Below the pieces are notes generated by a model, which worked only from the letters and a program-made list of their open reading frames with translations, was not told the origin of the DNA and made no database searches. Shown here in pieces: positions 54,519 to 62,059 of a stretch of DNA of 64,000 nt; the first letter of the stretch is position 1, and each line of letters opens with the position of its first letter. The DNA comes from Chloroflexota bacterium (lineage in GTDB: Bacteria; Chloroflexota; JAJPGV01). The stretch is taken from the NCBI GenBank assembly GCA_021325635.1, contig JAJPGV010000062.1, positions 1-64,000 of the forward strand, given 5' to 3'. The position numbers were made by a program, and so were the translations under genes.

Positions 54519-54971
54519 TTACGCAGTGACAATAGCTTCCCGGTGTATGGCGGTTTCGTCAATGCTGATCGCAATCGTGACTCCTAGGCAGCCCAGGATT
54601 CGCTGCGCGCGTTCCACCGTGATCCCGTGGTATTCGTTGCGCTCGTCGCGGGAAACTACTCCCTCACTCACATTGAGCCTATCGGCCAACTGGCGCTGTG
54701 TCAGGCCAATGGCAATGCGTGACGCGATGAGTAGACGACCGATGTCGGTCAGACGCCGAATCACCGGAATATTCCCCCGCCGTACCGCCTCATACCATGC
54801 GACTTCCTCGGCGAACTGCTGATGAAAAGACAGCAACGGCTCCATCCCGCGTTCAACTTGCTCGGCCGAGTAACCCTGGGCCTCTAGAACTTCGCGCTGG
54901 CGCTTGGCCACCTCCCGATCCTCCTCCAGGCGGCGAATAGCCTCCTGATAATCGGTCTCGTTGCGAATCAT
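54519..54971 (-). CDS. XRE-family HTH regulator (antitoxin-like)
   Basis: A 150-residue protein with an N-terminal helical region (1-75, Glu/Arg/Gln-rich, ETDYQEAIRRLEEDREVAKR) and an HTH domain (about 80-135: IASRIAIGLTQRQLADRLNV, SEGVVSRDERNEYHGITVER). ATG 54971 was chosen because AAGGAGG lies ten bases upstream; an extension to 55043 has no support. It is divergent from the helicase-HNH pair, with a palindrome between them, so it probably controls that module and itself, like restriction-modification controller proteins. A toxin partner is not seen. Confidence 0.8.
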   Translation of the reverse strand: MIRNETDYQEAIRRLEEDREVAKRQREVLEAQGYSAEQVERGMEPLLSFHQQFAEEVAWYEAVRRGNIPVIRRLTDIGRLLIASRIAIGLTQRQLADRLNVSEGVVSRDERNEYHGITVERAQRILGCLGVTIAISIDETAIHREAIVTA

Positions 54972-55064
54972 TTCAGTGTTTCCTCCTTCTCGCTCGACTA
55001 AGTAGCCAACTGGCAGGCCTCCCTCGGTGAACGCCGGCAGCACCGTCTCGACTCATGCGCCCAG

Positions 55065-55082
55065 CTTAGCGTATATGCTAAG
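55065..55082. promoter_or_regulatory. Palindromic operator candidate between HTH gene and helicase
   Basis: CTTAGC-GTATAT-GCTAAG is a perfect 6-bp inverted repeat around an AT-rich centre, midway in the divergent gap. The shape fits XRE/HigA-type operators. The nearby HTH protein is the natural candidate binder, repressing both directions. Confidence 0.5.
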
Positions 55083-55145
55083 TAGCTCAACCCGTGCTTG
55101 GGGGACTTCAGTATGGTGCGCCTAGCAAGCAGTAGGATTTTCGGG

Positions 55146-58100
55146 ATGTCGGAGTTGCGGCCGGGCGTCTATGAAGCCTTACTGACAAAGCTGCTCGCAA
55201 TGCGGCTCCCCGATGACGAGAGCCTGTATCAGCTGGCTGCGTTGGATCGCGCTGACACGCCTGCGCTGCTCGCCCGCCATCTGGCAGCCATTCTCGAGAG
55301 TGTGCTCAGGGCACCGAGCTTCGAAGCCGACCCTGAGCGTCAAATCGCCTTCTGCAACGAACTCATCGATAGCTTGTCCAGACAGGCACACCTCGATGGT
55401 CCCTTTGACGAGCTGCTGGACCAACGAGCGCGCCAGCTGCTGGAGGTTCTTCGCCCGCCCGAAACTCCGCTGGCCAAACTTGAGCCGCTCCCTCGACCGA
55501 CGATTCCGCTATCTCAGAATGCGTTGCTCGTGGCGTCAAAGCAGGAACCCGCTCTGGCTGGCGAACTGCGGCGAGAACTCGCTTCAGCAGATCGTGTGGA
55601 CCTCCTCTGTGCCTTCGTGAAATGGAGCGGCATTCGGGTGCTTCTGGACGAGCTGCGCCAGGTTCGAGCCCGCGGCGTGCCCATCCGCGTGATCACCACA
55701 ACCTATACCGGGGTGACGGAAGCACGAGCCCTCGACGAGCTGGCTGCGCTCGGTGTAGAGATCAAGGTCTGTTATGAGACGGGGTCGACGCGGCTCCATG
55801 CCAAGGCCTGGCTTTTCGAGCGCGATAGCGGGTTCTCGACTGCGTACATCGGCTCGTCGAATCTCAGCCATTCGGCGTTGCATGAGGGACTCGAGTGGAA
55901 CGTCCGGCTCACGCAAGCAGTATCGGCCTCCTTGCTTGAGCGGTTCCGCGCCACCTTTGAAACGTATTGGGCGGATCCGAGCTTCGAGCCATATGTGCCC
56001 GAGGATTTCCAGGCCGCCATCGGTCGGGCCGTTCAGAGTTTCGATACCGAGCTGGTCCCGTTCGATATCCTGCCCTACCCGTTTCAGCGGGACATGCTTT
56101 ACCAGCTAGAGGTGGAGAGGAGGCGTCACGACCGCTGGCGCAATCTGCTGGTTGCGGCGACGGGCACTGGCAAGACCGTAGTCTCGGCATTTGATTACAA
56201 GCGGCTCTCAGAGGAATGGGGTGGGGCGTCGCTGCTGTTTGTTGCTCATCGGCACGAGATCCTGAAACAGAGCCTTGCCACCTTCCGCAACGTGCTTCGC
56301 GACGGCAACTTTGGAGAGCTCATGGTCGCCGGCGAGCGTCCAACCGAAGGCCGGCATGTATTTGCCTCGATTCAATCGCTGCACGCTTTGGGTCGTTCCC
56401 GTCTGGACGCTTTCGCACGCGATGCATACGACGTGGTGGTTGTCGATGAGTTCCACCATGCGGAAGCACCGACCTATCAAAGCCTGCTCGAACGGCTCCA
56501 GCCCAAAGTCCTGCTGGGAATGACAGCTACGCCAGAGCGAGCCGATGGGCTGGACATCAAACGCTGGTTTGATGGCCACATAGCGGTCGAGCTGCGCTTG
56601 TGGGATGCGCTTGAGCAGGGGCTGCTTTGCCCGTTCCAGTACTTCGGCGTCGCGGACGACGTAGACCTCTCAGAGATCAGGTGGAGCCGCGGCGGTTATG
56701 ACCTCGGCCAGCTTGAGGGCGTTTATACCGGGAACGATGCCCGCGTGGCCAAGGTACTCAAAGCGCTAAGCGACATCGTCGAAGACCAGAGCGAGATGCG
56801 AGCTCTTGGATTTTGTGTCAGTGTGCGGCACGCCCACTACATGGCCGAGTGCTTCCAGCGCGCTGGTATTCCAGCCGTGGCAGTGTCGGCCGATTCAACG
56901 CCGACTGAGCGGTCCGATGCTCTCCAAGCCCTTCGGACGCGGGAGATAAACGTCATCTTCGCCGTGGACCTGTTCAATGAGGGCCTGGACATCCCCGAGA
57001 TCGATACGGTCTTGTTCCTCAGGCCCACCGAAAGCCCCGTCGTGTTCCTGCAGCAGCTGGGCCGAGGGCTGCGGCGGACGGACTCGAAAGCTGGACTGAC
57101 GGTCCTTGATTTCATCGGACAGCAGCATCAGCGCTTTCGGTTTGAAGAACGCTACAAGGCTTTGTTGGGCGGTGACCGGCGGCATGTTCTTCGGCAAATC
57201 GAGGATGGATTCCCCTACCTGCCGGCCGGGTGCGCCATCAATCTGGATCGCCAGTCCGAGAAGGCCATCCTCGACAATATTCGCCGCACGGTAGCCCATT
57301 TGCGGTCGCAGCTGAGCGAGCAACTGCGAGAGCTCGGCGATGTCAGTCTCCGCCAGTTCGTTGAGAAGAGCGGCTTTGCACTAGAGGACGTGTATTCGGG
57401 GAGCAACCCCGGTTGGACCGTCATTAGGCGGCAGGCTGGCTTTGTTGCTGGCAGTGGTCCCGATGAGGCGCAGCTTGGTAGGGCGCTCGGGCGGATGCTG
57501 CACATCGATGATCCGCTCCGGGTAGCCGCCTATCTCGACTGGCTATCGGATCCTCGTCCACCGGACGTCCAACGCTCGAACGAGCGAGAGCGACGCCTAC
57601 TTCAGATGCTGCACTTCGGCCTGTGGTCGGCAAGCCCGACGTCGTCATCGTTGCAGGCATCACTTGAGCGCCTCTGGTCGAACTCGAATATTGTGAGTGA
57701 GCTGCGCGAATTATTGGAACTGCTCGGCGATCGAGCGTCACGTCTCGCGCCGGAGGCCGGCCTGGAACCGGAAATCCCACTGCGGTTACACGGCCGATAT
57801 TCGCGCAATGAACTGCTGGCTGCGTTTGGTGAAACGACGGCGGAGCGACCGGCCACCTGGAGAGAAGGAGTGAAGTGGATCGAGCGCTACACGCTGGACG
57901 TATTCCTTGTGACGCTGAACAAGACCGAGCGCCACTTTTCGCCGACCACGCGCTACCGCGATTACCCGATTTCGCCGAGGTTGTTCCACTGGGAGTCGCA
58001 ATCGACCACCAGCGAGGCTTCACCGACTGGCCAGCGCTACATCCACCATGTAGAACGTGGGAGCCGGATGCTTCTCTTCGTGCGCGAGAGCAATGTCGGC

Positions 58101-58244
58101 GACAATCTCGGCGCCTCGCCGTTTGTTTTCCTTGGAACCGCCTCATATGTCCGCCACCAAGGTGAGCGGCCGATGGCAATCGTGTGGGAGCTTGAGCATG
58201 AGATGCCACCGGATTTGTTCCAGGCTGCGAAGGTCGCCGCCTAG
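55146..58244 (+). CDS. PLD-nuclease/DEAD-like helicase fusion (DUF3427 type)
   Basis: A 1032-residue protein. An N-terminal helical part (1-130) is followed by a phospholipase-D-type nuclease domain (about 135-275) with one HKD motif (His218, Lys220 in LHAKAWLF; YIGSSNLSHS). Next comes an SF2 helicase core (about 310-680) with Walker A ATGTGKT (Lys343), DEFHHA (Asp434), MTATPER and the motif VI QQLGRGLRR. The C-terminal 350 residues match the DUF3427-type tail found in such helicases. The single HKD implies dimerisation. ATG 55146 gives the usual start (MSELRPGVYEALL); ATG 55113 and TTG 55098 are alternatives. Probably a DNA-translocating nuclease in defence. Confidence 0.88.
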   Translation: MSELRPGVYEALLTKLLAMRLPDDESLYQLAALDRADTPALLARHLAAILESVLRAPSFEADPERQIAFCNELIDSLSRQAHLDGPFDELLDQRARQLLEVLRPPETPLAKLEPLPRPTIPLSQNALLVASKQEPALAGELRRELASADRVDLLCAFVKWSGIRVLLDELRQVRARGVPIRVITTTYTGVTEARALDELAALGVEIKVCYETGSTRLHAKAWLFERDSGFSTAYIGSSNLSHSALHEGLEWNVRLTQAVSASLLERFRATFETYWADPSFEPYVPEDFQAAIGRAVQSFDTELVPFDILPYPFQRDMLYQLEVERRRHDRWRNLLVAATGTGKTVVSAFDYKRLSEEWGGASLLFVAHRHEILKQSLATFRNVLRDGNFGELMVAGERPTEGRHVFASIQSLHALGRSRLDAFARDAYDVVVVDEFHHAEAPTYQSLLERLQPKVLLGMTATPERADGLDIKRWFDGHIAVELRLWDALEQGLLCPFQYFGVADDVDLSEIRWSRGGYDLGQLEGVYTGNDARVAKVLKALSDIVEDQSEMRALGFCVSVRHAHYMAECFQRAGIPAVAVSADSTPTERSDALQALRTREINVIFAVDLFNEGLDIPEIDTVLFLRPTESPVVFLQQLGRGLRRTDSKAGLTVLDFIGQQHQRFRFEERYKALLGGDRRHVLRQIEDGFPYLPAGCAINLDRQSEKAILDNIRRTVAHLRSQLSEQLRELGDVSLRQFVEKSGFALEDVYSGSNPGWTVIRRQAGFVAGSGPDEAQLGRALGRMLHIDDPLRVAAYLDWLSDPRPPDVQRSNERERRLLQMLHFGLWSASPTSSSLQASLERLWSNSNIVSELRELLELLGDRASRLAPEAGLEPEIPLRLHGRYSRNELLAAFGETTAERPATWREGVKWIERYTLDVFLVTLNKTERHFSPTTRYRDYPISPRLFHWESQSTTSEASPTGQRYIHHVERGSRMLLFVRESNVGDNLGASPFVFLGTASYVRHQGERPMAIVWELEHEMPPDLFQAAKVAA

Positions 58245-58282
58245 CCAGTTGCCCTGATAGCCGTAGAATGAGGGGCTGCTAG

Positions 58283-59212
58283 ATGGTCGGATTTATCGCG
58301 ACTACGGACTTCGATTGGTACAGCTACCTGCGGGACCAGCGTGACCTGGACGAAGTCAACTTCTGGCAGCCTTCCGGTGGTCGCGGTTTTCACGCCATAG
58401 CTCCCGGGGCTCCGTTCTTCTTTAAGCTCAAGAGCCCGCACTACGCAATTGGAGGGTTCGGCTACTTCGCACGAAACTCGGTCCTGCCTGATTGGCTCGC
58501 ATGGGACTCTTTCGGTCGTGCAAACGGCGCGCCGGACCTGCAAGCTATGCGCGAGCGCATTCGCAAATACCGTCGGCGGTTTGGCGGAGAACTTGGCGAC
58601 GGATTCCACATCGGCTGCCTCATGATTTCGCAGCCGGTCTTCTTTGAAGAGCGTGATTGGATTCCTCAGCCGCGTGACTGGGCGGCCAACATCGTATCAG
58701 GGGCCACGTACAACTTGGATTCGGGCGAGGGCCAGCGCGTGTGGCTCGAGTGCCTGGCGCGAGCGGCGACCCGACAGTCGGCGGAGATTCGAATGGTTGC
58801 TGAGGAGCGAGCCCGGTATGGAGAGCCGGTCCTGGTGCAGCCCAGATTGGGTCAGGGCACGTTCCGCATCGCCGTCACCGACGCTTACCGGCGCGCGTGC
58901 GCTGTCAGTGGCGAGCACTCGCTCCCGGTACTCGACGTGGCCCATATCAAACCGTACGGCGAGGGCGGAGAACACGAAATCAGCAATGGCTTGCTTTTGC
59001 GCACTGACATTCACCGGTTGTTCGATCGCGGTTACGTCACGGTGACACCGGATTACCGCTTCGAGGTGAGTCGGCTGCTGCGGGAGGAATACGAGAACGG
59101 TCGCACGTATTACGCTCTGCAGGGACAGCGCATTGCACTACCGCGCCTCCCGGACGACCAACCGTCGACACTCGCACTTCGATGGCACAACAATCAGGTC
59201 TTCAAGACCTAA
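58283..59212 (+). CDS. HNH restriction endonuclease with N-terminal reader-like domain
   Basis: A 309-residue protein. The N-terminal half (1-165; FIATTDFDWYSYLRDQ, FWQPSGGRGFHAIAPGAPFF, FKLKSPHYAIGGFGYF) is a conserved module of HNH nucleases, PUA/EVE-like in appearance, possibly recognising modified bases. The HNH domain (about 195-255) shows CAVSGEHSLPVLDVAHIKPY with His221 and NGLLLRTDIHRLFDRGYVTV, of the HNH_2 type. ATG 58283 has GAGGGG upstream. It starts 38 bases after the helicase stop, so both are probably one operon acting on foreign DNA. Confidence 0.87.
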   Translation: MVGFIATTDFDWYSYLRDQRDLDEVNFWQPSGGRGFHAIAPGAPFFFKLKSPHYAIGGFGYFARNSVLPDWLAWDSFGRANGAPDLQAMRERIRKYRRRFGGELGDGFHIGCLMISQPVFFEERDWIPQPRDWAANIVSGATYNLDSGEGQRVWLECLARAATRQSAEIRMVAEERARYGEPVLVQPRLGQGTFRIAVTDAYRRACAVSGEHSLPVLDVAHIKPYGEGGEHEISNGLLLRTDIHRLFDRGYVTVTPDYRFEVSRLLREEYENGRTYYALQGQRIALPRLPDDQPSTLALRWHNNQVFKT

Positions 59213-59272
59213 GGATTTGCCGTGGCTCGGACCTCACCACTGAGCTCTGTGGAGCACCTGACTTCCATACGC

Positions 59273-60271
59273 TTACTGGCGGCGGCTCGCGTCCGACACT
59301 GAGACAGCGCCTTGGGGTGCCTGTTGTGAGGCTGCCGGTGCCGTCCCTCCTGAGGAATCCAATGGCGCCGCCGTCGGTGTCGACTGGGGGGGTGCAGATG
59401 GCGAACTCGGAATGGCGTTGGCGCCCGTATTGCTGGGCGTCACGACGACGACATTAGGTGCTGATGGACTCTTGATGACGATGTAGACGCCGGCCGCGGC
59501 AAACAGCACGGCAAGGACGCCGAGGGCTGCCAATGCAAACGTGAAAAGACGGAATCCTTGCGTAGCTAGGTCTTGGGTGCGTTCAAGCGCCGCTTGTAAC
59601 TGGCCCTCGAGGGCGTCGAACTTGGCTTCAATAGCGCGCCAGCCACCCTGGAGCGGGGGGCCGTCGTGCTTTCGCAAAAAGTCTCGCAAGGAGAAAGAGT
59701 TCTGGTACTCGCCTCCTTGCGAAGGGTAGTCCCAGGCTCCTTCCCGCCATTCGGTCGTGTATGTAAATTCCACCGTGAAGACGTGGTCGCCTCGCCGCAA
59801 ATACACATCGCCCTGGGCGAAGTTGTATAGCAGTCCGAATATTCGTCCCGTGAAACCGGGGTCGATCTGCCCCTGACTGAGCAGCCCCGCGCCCTTATTC
59901 GCCAAAGTACGACGTAAATAACAGCGCCCTGTCAGGTCGCGCGGCATCTGGAGCGTTTCGAGTGTCGACACAAAGACGAAGTCATTCGCCTTCATGACGA
60001 TTGTGTCCTGCTCGTCGCTCAGAGTGCGAAAGCCGCCATCCTGGTAATACTCATTTCCCAGGCGAAGGTCGTAGCTTGCGGGACCGAACTGTTCAGCATC
60101 GGCCCCAACCAGAAGGTTAGCTTCGGCGGTTAATCGCTGAATCTCGACCCCAAGTAGTACTCCTTGTGGCATTTGCGAGGCGACCGTCTCGTAACCTCGG
60201 CTAGGGGATGCGGCTCCCGATTCGGGATCTTTGGTGTCATCTACGTCGCCGCTTTGTGGAGTCTCATCCAT
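59273..60271 (-). CDS. Membrane-anchored dCTP deaminase/dUTPase-fold protein
   Basis: A 332-residue protein. Residues 38-172 match the trimeric Dcd/dUTPase fold: QFGPASYDLRLGNEYY (62-76), LTGRCYLRRTLANKGAG (113-129), QIDPGFTGRIFGLLYNF (135-151) and LRRGDHVFTVEF. In dCTP deaminases the strand after IDPG has the catalytic Glu (LEF); here it is Leu148 in GLLYNF, so deaminase activity is unlikely. A coiled coil (208-238), one membrane segment (241-267) and a Ser/Pro/Ala-rich tail follow. It is the last gene of the leftward operon, 55 bases after the methyltransferase. Could sense nucleotides at the membrane. Confidence 0.82.
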   Translation of the reverse strand: MDETPQSGDVDDTKDPESGAASPSRGYETVASQMPQGVLLGVEIQRLTAEANLLVGADAEQFGPASYDLRLGNEYYQDGGFRTLSDEQDTIVMKANDFVFVSTLETLQMPRDLTGRCYLRRTLANKGAGLLSQGQIDPGFTGRIFGLLYNFAQGDVYLRRGDHVFTVEFTYTTEWREGAWDYPSQGGEYQNSFSLRDFLRKHDGPPLQGGWRAIEAKFDALEGQLQAALERTQDLATQGFRLFTFALAALGVLAVLFAAAGVYIVIKSPSAPNVVVVTPSNTGANAIPSSPSAPPQSTPTAAPLDSSGGTAPAASQQAPQGAVSVSDASRRQ

Positions 60272-60326
60272 GCGGATGCAGGGTAAGATCTTGGAACTTA
60301 GGCGTCAAACCCGTTTCGCGGGCATT

Positions 60327-61517
60327 TTAGAACGCATGGGTGCTCATATCGAGGACTGCTCGGAATCTCCTCATGAGAGTCGAACGTTCTCCCGCACTTG
60401 GGCTGGCTTCTTTGACTCCGTCGTCAATCGAACCACCTTGTTGCAGGATCGATAGAACAGCGGTAACCGCAGCACGTTGACCGACTTGGGCCACTCTATT
60501 CCGCGACGTCCAGAAGTCGATTCGCGACCGAAGTGGCTCGCGCGAGCTCACGCTAGGCAAAACGAACCGCGGACATTCATCCAAAGGGGCAAGGACCTCA
60601 CCGGGAGGACCTGAGGTGGCCTCTCGCAGCTTGATGACCTGGGCCCCCACGACGAAAGTCTCCCAGCTCACCTCAGCCTCAGGCTCCATAGGCGGTAACA
60701 TCGGTGCCGATCGTGTGATGCGGACGGCTACGAGGTCTCCGCGCCGCCATGGACCAGGGTCGGGAACGCCCGCCTCTGCCAATGCGCGAGCTTCAAAAAG
60801 GGGGGTTTCATATTCGATACACGACTCGCGAACAGAAGTGACTCCCGCCTCACCAGCGAACGCGAGTATCCTGTCGCGCTCGTCATTTGCACCGGGACGA
60901 GTCAGCCGTGGAAATAACGAAAACAGGACGATGCCCTTGGGCTCCGCGGCGCGCCAGGCTCGCCAGAACCAGTACATCGCGGCTTGCTCATACCATGGAG
61001 CGTCGAAGAAAACTGCTGGGAACGTATCTGGTGCGGTCCACGCGCTGATGTTCGATGTTGTGATGTCCAGACCGGTGACGTTCCGGAATCGTTCCTTGAC
61101 AAGAGGATTGGCATCCAAAAGCACGGTCTGCCGTGACTGAGAAAGCGCAGCCGCCACTGTCGGAGCGCCAATGCAAAGCATGCGCGAAATGTTTTGAGGG
61201 AGTGCAGCAAGGATTGAGTCGATTCCGCGTTGCGAGAAGTACCACTCGAAATCGATCGGGTGCAGCTCCGGATCGTAGTGTTTGCGCCCGACTGAAGCCG
61301 TCGACTGGCGCCGTTCGGCGGACCGGACATTGGTTCTTCCAAGAAGCCGCGCGTACACGATGCTGGGAAAGGCGCCGCGCACACGAGGGACGATTTCGGC
61401 GAAGGTGGCTTCAGGGAACTCACGAACAACCTGGTCTATGCGGCGATCCACGGCATCAACGTAAGCTCGGGAGACCTCAGTGACCTGTACGGCTGGAACA
61501 GAATGCGCCGCTGACAT
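60327..61517 (-). CDS. Predicted DNA adenine-type methyltransferase (DAPW motif)
   Basis: A 396-residue Rossmann-fold methyltransferase-like protein. SAM motif I appears as RMLCIGAPTVAAAL (113-126), the acidic turn as TVLLDANP, and motif IV as FFDAPWYEQAAMYWFWRAW (171-189). The DAPW there resembles the (D/N)PPW motif of N6-adenine and MT-A70-like enzymes. The first 100 residues are helical and may bind DNA. Its ATG overlaps the DUF4186-protein stop by one base (TGATG). RNA, DNA or small-molecule methylation cannot be told apart; Ala in place of the first Pro is unusual. Confidence 0.72.
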   Translation of the reverse strand: MSAAHSVPAVQVTEVSRAYVDAVDRRIDQVVREFPEATFAEIVPRVRGAFPSIVYARLLGRTNVRSAERRQSTASVGRKHYDPELHPIDFEWYFSQRGIDSILAALPQNISRMLCIGAPTVAAALSQSRQTVLLDANPLVKERFRNVTGLDITTSNISAWTAPDTFPAVFFDAPWYEQAAMYWFWRAWRAAEPKGIVLFSLFPRLTRPGANDERDRILAFAGEAGVTSVRESCIEYETPLFEARALAEAGVPDPGPWRRGDLVAVRITRSAPMLPPMEPEAEVSWETFVVGAQVIKLREATSGPPGEVLAPLDECPRFVLPSVSSREPLRSRIDFWTSRNRVAQVGQRAAVTAVLSILQQGGSIDDGVKEASPSAGERSTLMRRFRAVLDMSTHAF

Positions 61518-62059
61518 CAGTCAGTTGGCCATTTCGCGTCTATGAAAAGCATTGCCATGGACACAAGGAATTCGATTTGGTCGTCCTGAAGGTCTTGATC
61601 CCGAGGTATTCCCCACCAGAGATCGATGCATTTCCGGCAGCAACATGCCGTTGCGTGTTGCGCTCGATAGATGATGTTCCCCTCAAACGGGGTCTGCATG
61701 CCATCTCGAAATTGTTTGGCGCTTGCCACGGAGGACCGGATCCGATGGCGCACCAGGTCCCTCATGCTCTCGCGGGGCTGCTTCCCAATGCGCGCTAGTG
61801 ACGCTGGATCCAGAGGTTCCTCCCAGAAGTAGTTCCCTACCCACTCCTTCCGAAGCATCTCAATGTACGACTTCGCTTGGCTGAGGTCTCGGGCATGAGT
61901 GCTGTCCCAGTCAACAACCGCAGCGCCGCACGATTGGCAGTTGCCACGAATTGGAGATGTCTTCGCACGCGATTTTGTTCGAAGGTTGTGGAGTCCGTGC
62001 TCGCAGTCAGATTTGCCACAGAGGCCCTCAAGCTTTGGCAGTGGGGGAGGAGATGTCAT
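61517..62059 (-). CDS. Zinc-ribbon plus DUF4186-like protein
   Basis: A 180-residue cysteine-rich protein. The N-terminal part has four Cys (14, 19, 41, 44: LCGKSDCEHG, GNCQSCGAAV), a probable zinc ribbon. The C-terminal part (about 85-178) resembles DUF4186: GMQTPFEGNIIYRAQHATAC, then CCRKCIDLWWGIP and a terminal helix EFLVSMAMLFID. The Cys cluster 139-144 and His135 may bind a second metal. ATG 62059 overlaps the upstream gene by four bases. Function unknown; position suggests a partner or adaptor of the methyltransferase. Confidence 0.75.
   Translation of the reverse strand: MTSPPPLPKLEGLCGKSDCEHGLHNLRTKSRAKTSPIRGNCQSCGAAVVDWDSTHARDLSQAKSYIEMLRKEWVGNYFWEEPLDPASLARIGKQPRESMRDLVRHRIRSSVASAKQFRDGMQTPFEGNIIYRAQHATACCCRKCIDLWWGIPRDQDLQDDQIEFLVSMAMLFIDAKWPTD

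Noticed and set aside
54332-54574. 80-codon minus-strand frame before the HTH gene end
   Set aside because: Overlaps the HTH gene in another frame, no ribosome binding site, no recognisable domain; considered as a toxin partner and dropped.
54130-54822. 230-codon plus-strand frame across the island junction
   Set aside because: Overlaps the well-supported HTH gene on the other strand and reads as Ser/Arg-rich nonsense without a ribosome binding site.
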